Shown: in pieces, positions 11,092-22,481 of the stretch
Position numbering within the stretch: the stretch's first letter is position 1
Layout: the number at the start of each line of letters is the position of its first letter
Assembly: GCA_003194525.1 (NCBI GenBank)
Contig: NBIV01000025.1
Location: 310,001 to 374,000, forward strand
DNA: 64,000 nt
DNA from: Gracilariopsis chorda
Taxonomy: Eukaryota; Rhodophyta; Florideophyceae; Gracilariales; Gracilariaceae
Direction of reading: 5' to 3'
The notes under the pieces: generated by a model
Database searches by the model: none
What the model saw: the letters and a program-made list of their open reading frames with translations, nothing else
What the model was told of the DNA's origin: nothing
Translations under genes and position numbers: made by a program

Positions 11092-12831
11092 CTACCCAGG
11101 GGTCCCTACTTTCTCTCCTGTCTGGACGCAGTATTCGTCCTTTTTCTGGGCCTGAAGGAATTCGTCGAGAAATATTGGCGTAAGATCTGCGCTTTCCGAA
11201 TGGGCCCTATGGATATCCAACGGTGGATCTTCCCAGCCCATGGCGCATAAGATCGCTGCGCCGTGTCTGTCCGTCCATTCGGAAATTCTCACCTCAGCCA
11301 CCGGTGGTTCCTCTCCCTCGTCATCAGTGTACTGTGGTCTGTCCCAGAAGGTGGGAATCACATCGTCCAGAAGAGTTCGGTCCGTACCATCGGTCAGGAT
11401 GCGTGACAGTGCATCAGCGGCCTGATGCTTCAGCCCTGGCCTATAGGTCACTTCGTAATCGAATTCAGCCAGGCGCAATCTCCATCGTGCCAGACGGGAG
11501 GATGCGTCCGTCATGTTCAGTAGCCAGCGGGGGCAGTGGAGATCTGTCCTAATGGTAAAGCAAGTTCCTTCCAAATAAGGCCCAAGATGGAGCATTGACC
11601 ACACGATGGCTAAACATTTCTTTTCTCTGGTGCTATAGTTCCTTTCGGCCTTGGCCAGGAAACTACTTCGGTAGCCAATTGGGCGGTAATCCTTAAGGGA
11701 ATCCTGCTCTTGTAGAAGGGCACAGCCCACTTGGGTCGCAGAGGCGTCCGTATCTAGTATATACGGCTTTTTGGCCCTGGGTAGCGCCAAGACCGGCGGA
11801 TTAACCAAATGGTCCTTGAGGTTCTGGTAGGCCTCATACTGCTCGTACATGAGGTCGTCAAATTCTGAAGGGGCCCCTTTCTTCAGCATCTCATTGAGTG
11901 GTGCTGCAATTTTCGCGAACCCTGGGACAAACCTACGGTAGACATTACAAATGCCAAGGAAGGAGAGCAATTCCGTATGGTTCCTAGGGGTTCGTGCTTC
12001 CCGTATGCTCTTTGTTTTAACTTGGGTCACTTGGAGTTTACCCGGCAGGACCACATGGCCAAGGTAGTCCACGGAGAGCTGGAGGAAGAAACCCTTCTTC
12101 AATTTCAGTGTGACGCCAGCCTGCTGGAGTAACCTAAGGACTGCCTTCACATATATGAATTGTTCCCTAATGGACCTGGAGAAGATGACCACATCATCTA
12201 GGTAGACCAAGGCGAACTTCCATTTGACCCTGGACAAGATGATGTCCATGGTCCGCTGGAAAGTAGCTAGTGCATTCATAAGACCAAAGGGCATCCGTGT
12301 AAATCGGAATAATCCCTCGTGGGTCGTGAAGGTAGTCAGCAGCTTCGCCTTGTCGTCTATGGGAACCTACCAGTTCCCACAATTGGCATTCAACGTGGTG
12401 AAAATTTGCGCGTCCCCAAGGGAATCTAAACAGGCTTCTATACGGGGGATAGGATAAGTATCCCTCTTGGTCACCGCATTCAGTTTCCGGTAATCAATAC
12501 AAAACCGTACGGTCCCGTCCTTCTTGGCCCCTAGGACAAAAGGGCTAGCCCATTCGGCCTCAGTGGATGGTGCACGCTCAATGAGCCCAGCGAACTTCAA
12601 TTTCTCAACCTTCTTGGCTACCACCTCTCATCCTTTTAGGCCAGTCCGATATGGGTGCTGATATTGGGGCGTGGCCCCGTCCTTAAGGTCCATTCGAGGC
12701 CTTGTGGCAACGATCTCGCCCAGCTTTCCACTCCATATGCTAGCAAAGTCCTTGAGGAGATCAATGAACTGTTTCCTATAAGGTTCAAGTTCATCGCCAA
12801 GGTTGACGTCGTTTTCCCAATTGGCCAGTGA
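11092..12831 (-). pseudogene. Gypsy-1 reverse transcriptase and RNase H
   Basis: RT signatures in order: FCIDYRKLNAVT in the fingers, MPFGLMNALATFQ, then YLDDVVIF with the catalytic Asp pair, and LGHVV. The connection and RNase H follow with ILDTDASATQVGCALLQ (active-site Asp), the CLAIVW region, and the ALSRILT end. In-frame stops at 12628, 12367 and 11092 break it; the one at 12367 replaces the conserved Gln expected between Trp and Val in the motif before the thumb. RT and RNase H copy genomic RNA into DNA inside virus-like particles. This copy cannot make a full enzyme. Confidence 0.85.
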
Positions 12832-13573
12832 TTAACCCCTAGGAAGCAACTCCTCCGCATCAATCTCCATAATGGCCACAGGAGCAGGCATAGATATTCC
12901 GACCACTGCAACCTTGGGTAGCCTTGTAGGCTTGTCACGGAAATTGCTCATGATGACCGCGAATGGCCGGTTCGGTACCACATTCATAACTTCATTGGCC
13001 ATGAGGGAAAGGTGTTTTGTTACCAACTTGGGATGGTTTTGCAACAAAACCAGACCTGAGGACTCGCATACCGCTGCAGCGGCTACCTGGGTCATAGGCA
13101 GTATGACTATCGCTTTTGCCAATCTGACCTTGTTTGGCACGGTCCTCGTGCGAAACTTGACCTTAGCTGGGGCAGCCTTGGGTCCACGGCGCGATCCTAC
13201 AATTGCCAATGGTGGTCCTCGATGGAAAGCGACCCTCTTATGGCCAGGATAGATTGCCTGTACATATCTATCAATAACGGTCGTCCCTAGGGTTCCTTCT
13301 GCCCCCAGGTTCGGACATACAAGAAACCAAGTCTTAACCCTCAGGCGAGCCAATTGGACGTAAAGCAGAAGTGTTCTGCGAATGTCCATCAGCCGACGTG
13401 ATGCGTCCGTTACCTTCGGTGACGTCTTTTCCTGTATCATCCTTTCCCAGCCCAATTGTAAGACCCTCAGATGTACCAGATTGAAGCCAGCTCCAGTATC
13501 CAATACGGCTGTAAACGTCCTTGTGGTATTGGCCTGTAGTCCCAAGGTTCCCTGAACATTGCAGTTATCCTTC
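12832..13573 (-). pseudogene. Gypsy-1 retropepsin-like aspartic protease and linker to RT
   Basis: The frame shows the retropepsin signature AVLDTGAGFNLV about ten residues after the leucine at 13545, and roughly 230 residues in all, ending at a TAA that lies before the RT. In family members this part is one domain of the pol polyprotein and cleaves Gag and Pol. The frame enters without an ATG at the junction with gypsy-2, so it is a truncated piece of a polyprotein and not an independent gene. Confidence 0.75.
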
Positions 13574-13574
13574 C

Positions 13575-14276
13575 TCAGGACACAAACGACCCGTGGGAGG
13601 CAATCCTGTCAATTACTTTTCCGCAATGCATCAGATGATTCTCTACATTGTCGGAGAAGATTACAATGTCATCCAAGTAGACACGGGCGAAGGATAAGTC
13701 TTTCAGGACGGCGTCCATCATTCTTGGAAATGTGGCGGGTTCATTCATCAATCCGAATGGCATGACTTCAAACTTGAATGTACCGAGTCTGCAGATGACG
13801 TTCGTCATCTCTTTGCACTCTTCGGCCATCTGCACTTGCCAATATCCAGAAAACAAATCTAGAGTTGTAAATAATGAGTATCCGCTAAGGTCATCAAATA
13901 CTTCTTCTATGCTTGGTAATGGCCATCAATCGGACTTCATTTTGGCATTCAATGCCCGGTAGTCTACGCAAAATCTCGGGTTTCCATCCTTCTTTTTCGT
14001 GAGTACAATGGGTAAAGAACAGGCAGAGTTTGCTGGTGCGATGATTCCTGCACGAAGCATTTTTTCAATCTCAATCCTTACCAAATCGATATGTCGCGGT
14101 GGGAGACGTCTTGACCTAAACTTTAGAGGTTCTGGATCCTTTAGCTCAAAAAAATTCTTGACAGTGACATCAGCAGGTCTGAAGTAATCCAGGGACCAAG
14201 CAGCAACCTTCGAGTCTATAAGTGTTGCAGAGAGCTGCATCTGAGCCCGTTCCGAAGGATGCTTGACTTTTGTCAC
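13575..14276 (-). pseudogene. Gypsy-2 reverse transcriptase, N-terminal part
   Basis: RT fingers and palm: FCVDYRALNAKMKSD, then a TGA at 13926-13928, then LFSGYWQVQMA, MPFGLMNEPATFPRMMD and YLDDIVIFSDN. The sequence stops being RT-like at about 13590, just after the helix that follows the YLDD strand, and a TGA closes the frame at 13575-13577. Thumb, RNase H and integrase are absent because gypsy-1 sequence takes over. Confidence 0.8.
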
Positions 14277-14639
14277 CTATAATGCCGATTTTAGGTCTTC
14301 TTCCTCTTCGCTCAGGGTTAGCATATGTAGTTTCTCTTCCTCAATATCACTATCGCCATCTTATTTTAAAATCAGGGGAATGTTTTCTTCCTTTTCATCA
14401 TCACCATTCATTGTCGGGTGTGAGTCGATCTCCTTTGCTAGAGCCACAACCAGCTCTTGCTCCTCATCAATTTCCGAGCTGGAAAACGCTCGGTAGATTT
14501 CTGAGTCTCAGGCGAAATCCTCACTATCAGTCTTGGATCTTTCCACATCAGGGATGCGTTCGTAATACTCGAGATCTAATACGGATTCTTCTTCTTCTAT
14601 AGTTACGGTCACGGTATGATTCCCCATGTCGATGCAAGC
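14277..14639 (-). other. Gypsy-2 protease-RT linker, degenerate
   Basis: Sequence between the protease and RT frames. On the minus strand it reads as a Glu/Asp-rich linker broken by stops. No independent gene is supported. Confidence 0.4.
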
Positions 14640-14918
14640 TTAAATGCCCTTTAAGGTCTGGGAACCAATAATCACGTCCACCGGTGGGTCATCCACAACG
14701 AGAAAGCTTAGCAAGGTCTTTGATTTACCGAACAGCACAGGAACGTCTTTGAAGACGCCTGGTACTACAGTCAAACTTCCATCGGCGACTTTAATCTTCC
14801 TCATGGTTACTTCCGGTGAGAGCGTAAGTTCTTCCATCAGAGAACTGAAGAGAAGGTTCGGCACTGCTCCTGAGTCTAGCAGTGCGTTGAATCTAGTTCT
14901 GAACAGCTTCAACTTCAC
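14640..14918 (-). pseudogene. Gypsy-2 aspartic protease
   Basis: About 92 residues with the retropepsin signature ALLDSGAVPNLL and the downstream DVIIGSQTL helix motif, so both hallmark regions of the half-protease are present. It is in the same frame as the RT below and in a different frame from gag. Flanking stops separate it from RT, so the polyprotein is broken. Confidence 0.75.
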
Positions 14919-15438
14919 AACTTTTAATCTTCTGATACTCCCAGGCTTGTGCGCGACGGCAACCTTCTAACTTCTAGCGTTCTTAACAAACAGCTTTTGA
15001 ATCTGTCTTTTTGCCTCTTTGGGATCTCCACGGAGCAGCTGGCCAAACTTGAGACCACATGAAGCATTTTCCAGCTCAATAAGTACATTGTACTTCCTCA
15101 CAAAGTCTGAGATTCCATCTTTTCGGGCCTTCTGGGACTTCTATCCGGTTGGTTTGCGAAGTTTGGGCTTCACTCTCTTTTGGCTTGGTAGATCTTTTCT
15201 GATGTCAATTACAGGGCCGGGTTCAGGGTTGAGCATCTCTTTCACGGCCATCCTTCTCATCTTTGGCTGCTTCGATAGTGCCGTGCCTTCAGCGCCTCTC
15301 TTCGTAGCATTGACAGTCTCTCTCTTCTTTTTCAACTTCTTCCGTCACTATACCCACCATGTACTCTTTACACTTTCCAGAGTCTTTCGGTTTGTCTGCT
15401 TCTACTTTCATTTGTGTGTCATTAGTGGCGATGGCGGG

Positions 15439-16452
15439 CTAAGGCATTTGCTGCTTAGACCAACACGTGGTTTCTGAGTACCATATCTTCCCAAATCGTG
15501 GGCATCTATTATTCCAGTGAGGATTTTTGTCACAGCGGTTCGCGCTATGTCCCGGCTTGTGACAGAATGAACAGACACAAACATTGCTCTCCTCGTTCGA
15601 AGTTTGTTTCTTCTTAACCAAAAGAGTAAGTTCCGCTATCTGAGATGTGAGGTCTTCTAACCTATTTTCCAGTGATTTCACGGTTTGTTCGGGACGACGG
15701 AGAATTCTTGTAGCGTGTGCTCGCTTAACTTCTCCCTTCTCCTTCCCAATATAAGCTTCACTGAAAGTTTCTCGGCAACGAACGTAATCCCAGATGGTAC
15801 GCTTGAGTGACTCGTAGTCACTTGCACCTCTCAGCAACACGTATTGATCCAGGTCTATATGTTCCATGTCTGCGTTTCTCAGCAGTCTAAACGTAGCTTC
15901 ATCTTTGGAGTTAGCCTTCTTGAAAGCCATATCCATATCTGCCAGAGAACTAGCCATGTCCAATGGACAGAGCCTATAATTCATGGCTCTTCGGATGTAC
16001 TCTTCCCGACTTACGACTTCAGAAAATTCTTCAATCATGAGTTGCTTCACAGCGGCGTAATCATATGTTTCTTCGGCTAACTGTTCCTCGTATGCCTAGG
16101 TTTCGTAGTAGAATTCAAACGCTTTTCCCGTCAAACACGGCAAGAGCTGCATTGCTTTTTCAGAATCATTGGCACGTTTCGCTACAAAATTGTCAAAGAA
16201 AAAGAATAACTTGACTACATTTGAGTCAGGTTCACCCTTAAATACAATTGCTGGGGACGACGAAATTGTTCTAACAAGTTCCTCCTCGAGAGTACCATGA
16301 AAGCAACAGAGCGGCTTTCCTCCCCCTTTTCTCGGCGTGAAGGGGCGAGGAATGGCCTTTTTATTGACATGGGCCGTCCGGCGAGATTGCCGCAGGGCCA
16401 AGCACAACACTAGCAAAAATCGGCGTGCCAAGCACGCCAGTACGAAACCCAC
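15439..16452 (-). pseudogene. Gypsy-2 gag (capsid and nucleocapsid)
   Basis: One frame of about 338 codons with a single in-frame TAG at 16096-16098, probably a mutated CAG. The capsid part has a Ty3-like pattern with an aromatic FFDNF segment, LPCLTGKAFEFYY, and then long helices. A leucine-rich helix follows, and the nucleocapsid has one zinc knuckle CSFCHKPGHSANRC (C-x2-C-x4-H-x4-C). Gag forms the particle and packages RNA. The ATG at 16452 gives an N-terminus unlike gag, so the true start is uncertain. Confidence 0.75.
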
Positions 16453-16699
16453 ACTTGTGATTCACACGACAATCAGTTTCAGAACAGCGATGTTAGAAAC
16501 GATGTCTCTTTACATGTACCTGACGGGGTTGGCGCGTGTTTGTAGTTTCAAAATGGAGGCATATACGGGGATAGAGCCGAGCTTGCCAAATGTATATAAA
16601 CGCTTGATGTTTGGTTGTGTCATTTCTGATATGGCAAAATGTTTATCGCAAAGTGATGTTAGAAGGCTATATCTAAAGATTCATTCACGAGCAGCATCC

Positions 16700-18095
16700 T
16701 CCCAATATGAGTCGTGTAGTTTACATAGGTCAAAATTGGTGTGAACGGTGTTCATATCGTTGGAATCATTCGCTCTGCGATGTAGGTGTCTTGTGGCTGA
16801 TGCGGAGTGCAAAGATTCTGGACTAAATTTTGCTTTGAGTGTATGTGTTGCACGGTAGTGGAGGTATATGTTTTGGCATCGGCACTCCGGAAGTCCGTGA
16901 GTGCGATATTCATTCGGTTTCGAATATGCTCGAACCTTTTGTCGATGTACTGAGTGATGTCCATGCAAGTTCGGATAAATTGAGCGACAGCAAAGCGACT
17001 AACTACGCAAATCATGAGGGAGAAGGTGATTTTTTCCCTGTTGGGAGGTGGGCTTTATCGGGCCACATGTGTTGGAACTTTCATAAGCACCTAGGGGGTA
17101 TGGATGGTGCGTTATATTGTGTGGTGGGAGGTGTATCTGAGCATTTATACAGGCCCTGCATGTGATGGGGGAGTCATATCGGAGATATGTCAGCATAGGT
17201 GGGATGAGGCGACGCTGAGCTGTTAGTTAGAGCTTGCATGGATGTGCGTGATTTAGTTTCAGGTGCCATATGTGTGCATAGATCTGTAGCGTATTCTTAG
17301 GAGTGTCATGGTGCAGAAATTGAGTGTTGAGAGGAGGTGGGTGGGTTGTTTTGACGTGAGGGGGGGTAATGGGAGGCCCACATGCAGTCTGTTGTTTGGT
17401 AGATTGTGGGTGAGGGAGGGGGTGGATTTTGGTTTGTGCTTTAGCAAGCATTGGTATTTCCTATGCCATTCTTCTGGAGGTGTATGCTGTTGCCCTATCT
17501 GATACGGTTCCTTTGATTCCATATTGGCTCTTTGTTCAAGTCGCTCGTGCGAAAAGTGTGGATGGTATAGTGTGTGGGCTCACCGTGCAGCCAAAATTGG
17601 GTTTGAGGTAAGCCAGGCCATAACGGTGGGCAAGGTCATGGACCGAAAGCAAGTCGTGGTGGAGATAGCGAATGACTGCGGCATATATCTTATTGGTGTT
17701 CCTGCTTCGATGCTGGTGGACTTCTAGGGTTCTATGATTGTTGCATTTAGTCGTCTGGTTAATAGAAATTTGCGTTATTCTAGGGGGTGTAAGTTCTGAC
17801 ATGGTCGATGTACGTATGAGGAGGTGAGTGGGTTGTGCACAGTTGTCCGCTATAAACTTACCATTGGCCTCGATATGGATCTTGGATCATACATCCACTT
17901 TGGTCTGTGGTGGTGGTGGTGGATGAGGTGCCATACATCGCGTGGATTCGGGGAGAGCTCGGGACGGGTATGGTCGGAAAGAGGAGTGGCCCTGGGTGAG
18001 CATCGCTTGCGGTTTCAAGTTGCGGAGTTGAGGATGACGATGATCGTGGCACTGTGAATCACTATGGCTGAAAGGGTTCCTGAATGCCATGTGAG
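16700..18095 (-). mobile_element. Copia-2a, 3' part of a degenerate Ty1/copia element
   Basis: A G/T-rich plus strand whose minus strand reads as broken copia pol. Near 17580-17700 there is a protease-end motif LHHDLLSVHDLAHRYG, near 17250 a GAG-pre-integrase segment HLKLNHAH, then CRACINAQ, and near 17080 an integrase start with ESSNTCGPI and QGKNHLL. Many stops and frame changes. The gag part of the same element continues beyond the copia-1 insertion, at 23887-24540. The element end near 16700 is not defined. Confidence 0.6.
18091..18095. repeat. Left target-site duplication of copia-1 (GTGAG)
   Basis: The 5 bp GTGAG immediately before the left LTR is repeated at 23887-23891 immediately after the right LTR, as expected for copia integration. 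Confidence 0.9.
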
Positions 18096-18231
18096 TGTAG
18101 CTGTTTCTCTCTCGCTGCCTCCTTCCATCCAAAGGGGTACAGAATGGGGCCCTTTATTTATACTGTTGGAACGTGTGGCTCGTGCCTCACGTTCCAATCA
18201 GTGGACCAGAACAATTCTGCGTCCGTCTACA
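18096..18231 (-). repeat. Copia-1 3' LTR (136 bp)
   Basis: Begins TGTAGCTGTTTC and ends CCGTCTACA on the plus strand, with 5-bp inverted termini. A purine-rich tract, GAGGGACGG on the minus strand, lies directly inside it (18232-18240) and is the likely polypurine tract. 136 bp is very short for an LTR. Confidence 0.95.
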
Positions 18232-18470
18232 CCGTCCCTCGAAAATAAGATAGCAGCTTAGTTTGTGAAATAAGTCTAACAGACTAGATGTCTTGGTACC
18301 CGCCATTAAAAACCTGTACTGCAGCAAAAGCCGAATAGGCAAAAATATGCAATCTAGGAAAAGGTACGGGCCCCTTTCGCGACTCTAATAAACTAACATA
18401 TCTGGATTCGAAAACAAAAAGTAAAAACAAACTCAAACGTTAGCTACCTTGACAATATAGATACACATAC

Positions 18471-19622
18471 TTACTCAGTGAATGTTTTGTTCCTAAGCCC
18501 ACATAATACTGTGAGAACTTTCAATCGCTCCACCGGGAGTGAATTTGTGAATATATCTGCGGCTTGCGTGTCTGTCCTTATTGGCTTTATGCCAATGACT
18601 CCAGTCTCAACGAGCTCTTTGATATGGTGATGTTTTAGAGCTATGTGCTTGTTCCTTTCAGAGACTCTCGGATTCTTAGCTATCGACAGCGCAGTCGAGC
18701 TATCCGAATATGTAGATATTGGATACATGTCCGGTTCATCGTCAAGGACCTTTTCAGCGCTCAGCTCCCAGGACAGTCTTCGGAGCCAGTGCACAATTTT
18801 CCTACAGTACGACATAGCCACATATTCAGCTTCACCAGACGACAGGGTAATTAGAGATTGCTTCTTAGTCGTCCACATAATTGGTGCTTCGTTCACCTTT
18901 ATTATAACTCCCGTCGTGGACTTCCGCCTTTCGCGGCATCCAGCCCAATCAGCGTCACAATACGCTTCCATTGGAGCCTTAGTGCTAGAGGGATAGAACA
19001 AGCCAAGACCCTTCGTACCTTTGAGGTATCGTAACACTCTCTTCGCTAGTCCAACATGCCGCAAGCATGGGTCATGGACTTGCCTTGCCAGCATCGAGGC
19101 TGCGAACATGATGTCAGGCCTGGAGTTCACGGCCAAATACATCAAACAACCTATCAACTTCCGGTATCGGTTGTGTGTTCCTGTAGACACGGCGCGCTCT
19201 TAATCATGGCGGCTGGTCAGATCTTCCTTGGTGGGCAGGGGTGTTTGAGAAACGTTACAGTTCTCAAGCCCGTTCTCTTTTATTATCTTATCGATATAAC
19301 GAGTCTGGGTGACCATAATGCCCTGGTCGTTTCGCTCGATCTGTAGCCCTACAAATGACTTTGCCTCACCAAGGAGCTTAACCTCGAACAGGTTTGTCAT
19401 CTCGGCCTTGAAGTCCTGGAGTAGACTATATGAGTTGCAGGCCATAAGAATATCGTCCACGACTATAACGAGTACTAGGGTACCACTCTTGGACGAGTAC
19501 AGGTATAGCCGACTGTCTGTGGTAGACTGTCTGAACCCCAAGCGAATCAACTCGCTGTGCATCAATGAGCCCCATATGTGTCCGCTTGTTTTGCTCCATA
19601 TATCGATTTTAGGAGTAAGCAA
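18471..19622 (-). pseudogene. Copia-1 RT catalytic region and RNase H
   Basis: Continues RT with VIVVDDILMACN (the catalytic Asp pair), KSFVGLQIERN, then a stop near 19200. RNase H follows with YRKLIGCLMYLAVNSRPDI, RVLRYLKGTKGLGL, AYCDADWAG (active-site Asp), SSGEAEYVAM (Glu), and the C-terminal HIALKHHHIKE motif. The end at 18471 is close to the polypurine tract, as in intact copia elements. Confidence 0.9.
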
Positions 19623-21136
19623 ACCTTTCCTGGGACAAAAGAGGATCCAGAGGAATTAGTTGGTTGCTCCATGATAAGAGGCTCATCTAGATCACCATAG
19701 AGATACGCGTTGCTCAAATCCATGGTCTCTAAGATCAAGCCTTGTGCTGCGGCTTTTGCAAGGACCATGCGGATGGTTTCGAGTCTCGCAACCGGTGCGT
19801 ATAGGGTCTCAGGGTCAAAATCGATGTAGGTGCGTTGCATGTCGCCCCGTGCAACGCAACGTGCCTTAGGTAGAATACGAGGTGGGTCTTCGCAAAGCAG
19901 TTTGGCAATGAACCTCCAAAGGAATGGTAAAGGTTTCACCCCAGGCTTCCTGTCTACAAGCCTCCAAGTCCCTTTTTCTACCAAGGCAATGTACTCCCTG
20001 TCGATAGCTTTGGCCCATCCTCTCATCTTCCGCGCTTCGTCGAAGTTCTTTGGGACTCTGCCGTCATCCCTAAGACCTTTGGAGCGCGAGAAGGATACGA
20101 GACAGTGTGCCATAGATGCATCGAGGTGTTCCTCGGAATCTTCATCCATGTTCACCTCGGCATGCTGCCTTCGAAGGGAAGAGAAGTCGATCAGGTCTTT
20201 GAAGAATGGTAGTTTGTCCTTGCTTACTTTGAAGTCTGCCTTGCGAGACTTTATTACTTTATCAGTCGATGGGATGTATACCCTGTACAAAGTGCGGGGA
20301 CTTTGTATACCAACAAAGTTACCAGGAAGTGCCCGGGTTAGTAGCTTCTTATTCAGTGCGGTGTCTGATCTGTATATGAACGCATGTCCTGGCTGTCCAA
20401 ACTTTAATAGGTTGGTGAAGTCAGGCTTCTCACCAAACCACAGGGTGTACGGGACTCTCATGTCTACCCGTTGGTTTGGTAGTCGATTCCTAAGATAGTT
20501 TGCCTGAGAGATTGCCTCTTCCCAGAGTTCCTGTGGTAGCTTGGACTCAAACAGGAAGGTGCGGGCAACTTTCCAAAGATCTTGAATGGTCTTCTCCGCG
20601 ACGCCATTTGATTGATGCGCATATGGTGGGGTGAATTCAAGGATGATGCCATTCTCCATCGCATATGTGACGAAGTCATCGGAGCGATTCTCACCCGCCT
20701 CGTCAAGGCGAACGCGGTACATTCGATTCGGAGGCACCTCGTTTTCCGCGCGAACCTTGTATCAACGAATGGATTGGAAGAATTGTGTCTTTTTACTAAG
20801 GAAGTAAATGGCATTCGCCCTTGGCCTGTCGTCGATAAGGACTTGCAGATATCGCGATCCTTGCAGCGAAGGTGGCGTGATGGGTCCGCTGAGATCGGTA
20901 TGAGTGAGTTCGAGGTTCCTGCTCGCAGTTTTTTTAATTTGTTGCAGTGGAGCCCGTTTTGTTCCGGCTTGTATGCATGGGTTGCATATGATGTTGCGTA
21001 CCTCCTCACATGAGAATCGTGGTACCCCGTGAGATGTCTCAACGCACTTGAATAGTTTGTCTCGGCCAGGGTGGCCGAGTTTCTCATGCCAGTCGTGAGG
21101 GTTGTCACCAATCTGTCGCATTGCCATGTGAGCCAT
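19623..21136 (-). pseudogene. Copia-1 integrase and first part of RT
   Basis: GAG-pre-integrase zinc region HEKLGHPGRD with CNPC, then the integrase core beginning LTHTDLSGP, a TGA at 20762, and a later part with YAHQSNGVAEKTIQDLW containing the catalytic Glu. After a linker the RT begins (WAKAIDREYIALVEKGTW, KARCVARGD, METMDLSNAYL-type palm motif). A frameshift near 19620 follows the LLKSIYGAKQA motif. Integrase lies before RT, which fixes this as Ty1/copia. Confidence 0.85.
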
Positions 21137-22461
21137 AGGGGAGGTAAGGGGTTGGGAAGTGGGTAGAGTCCGTGTCTTGGCCTTGATGTGAAGATTACTT
21201 CTCCTGTGCTCTTGTGCTTTATAATGAAGCTGGTTTCTGCCTCAGTGGGAAATTCGACGTCTACTTGTGATGCCAGAGTGGAGAGGGAGATTAGGTTGGT
21301 GTCGAAGCTTGGGGTATGCTTTGCTGATAACATCACACCGTTTGCGCCAAAAGGTAATTTTATTTTCCCAAGTCCCACGCTGTCGGATGTATTATCGCAA
21401 GTATTCACGGTTTGTGGTGGGGTTGTGTGATATTCCCAGAACAGGGACTTGTCTTTGATGAAGACGTGACTTGCCCCTGAGTCCAACCATGTCGGTGTGT
21501 GTTGCTCGGAATGTACGCTGGCGTTGGCGATCGCTACGAATCCGCGGTGGTTTTGGTTTTGCTTGTTGTGGTTGTTGTTGCGGTTGGCATCCTGTCGATG
21601 TTTTCCTTGCTGGTTAGTCCCGTTTCGGTTTGAATCCCACGAGCGGTTTGTGTTATTGCTCTTGTTTTTACCGTGTTGAGTGGTTTCCGAGGACTTGTTG
21701 TTGGTTTTCCTCCAGCATTCGGAACGAATGTGTCCGATACGCCCGCAGTTCCAACATTTTACGCCTCTTTTCTTTGGCTTTGTGTGCTGTCTTTTGCCTT
21801 GTGAAGACATCTTTGCGGCCGGGTATGGGTGTGTGCGGTCGTTTGGTTTCGATGCCGTAGTGTTGTTTGGGCGATGAGCCCTACGGTCCATTTCTGATCG
21901 CACTAGGGATACCACCTGGTCGTATTCCATATTTGTAGCGTCAGCCAGTAGTGTGATGGCCATCAGTGACTCTGGAAGGGAACGAAGTAACGTGGCGGAC
22001 CTTTCCTTATCTGTCACTGGGTCGCCTAGGCGTGCGAGTTCTAAGAAAGTGGTTTCAAGGGTAATGAGGTGATTTTGTATGTCCTCACCGTCTTTATATG
22101 TCATGGTGCTAAGCTTTTGGAGAAGGTTCAACTTTTACTGTATGTTGTACTTCTTATATGTGGCCTCTAGTTTGGTCCACACTTCCAAAGCGGAGCAGTA
22201 CTCCCTTTCCAGGAGTTCTGATACAGCGACAGTCGGCTGTGTTCCAAGGTTCTGCACGATCGCGGAGCATGCTTTGCGATCGGCATCGTCCCAGCGCTTT
22301 CGGGTTGCGGCGCTTCCCTCGGCGGGTCGAGGATCGGTGAGGACGAAAAGGGATTGCGATGAGTGCATGATATCCCTTACGTAGATGCGCCAAGTGTAGT
22401 AGTCGGCGCTCCCCTGTAGTCGGGGTATTCTTTTATTGTCGTATTCTCGCTCTGTGTCCAT
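21137..22461 (-). pseudogene. Copia-1 gag and protease
   Basis: The first ATG of the frame is at 22461 (the codons just upstream begin with TTG). gag opens with a UBN2-type segment (LQGSADYYTWRIYVRDIM, ALEVWTKLEATY), then an in-frame TAA at 22135-22137, the helical LLQKLSTMTYKDGEDIQNHL region, and a CCHC knuckle CWNCGRIGHIRSEC. An Asn-rich low-complexity stretch leads to the protease signature TWLDSGASHVFIKD. A frameshift near 21140-21160 breaks the frame before the pre-integrase region; the rest of that frame down to 20464 is noise. Confidence 0.85.
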
Positions 22462-22481
22462 CGCGGAGTGTTCTCGACGCA

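Larger units (their letters stand above)
9253..13573 (-). mobile_element. Gypsy-1: 5'-truncated Ty3/gypsy chromovirus
   Basis: Pol region of a Ty3/gypsy element on the minus strand in the order protease, reverse transcriptase, RNase H, integrase, chromodomain. A single reading frame runs through the whole stretch, interrupted by six nonsense codons (12832-12834, 12628-12630, 12367-12369, 11092-11094, 10195-10197, 9991-9993) and no frameshift that I can see. gag and both LTRs are missing: at the 5' side the sequence switches abruptly into the RT of gypsy-2 between about 13575 and 13600. Confidence 0.85.
13575..16452 (-). mobile_element. Gypsy-2: 3'-truncated Ty3/gypsy element
   Basis: Minus-strand element with gag, protease and the first part of RT, cut off at its 3' side where gypsy-1 sequence begins. 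It is clearly a different lineage from gypsy-1: its gag carries one CCHC knuckle and its protease reads DSG where gypsy-1 has DTG. No LTR could be identified at the 5' side near 16450-16700. Confidence 0.8.

Noticed and set aside
17900..17935. GGT-repeat microsatellite
   Set aside because: Only about five units; too short to report as a separate feature.
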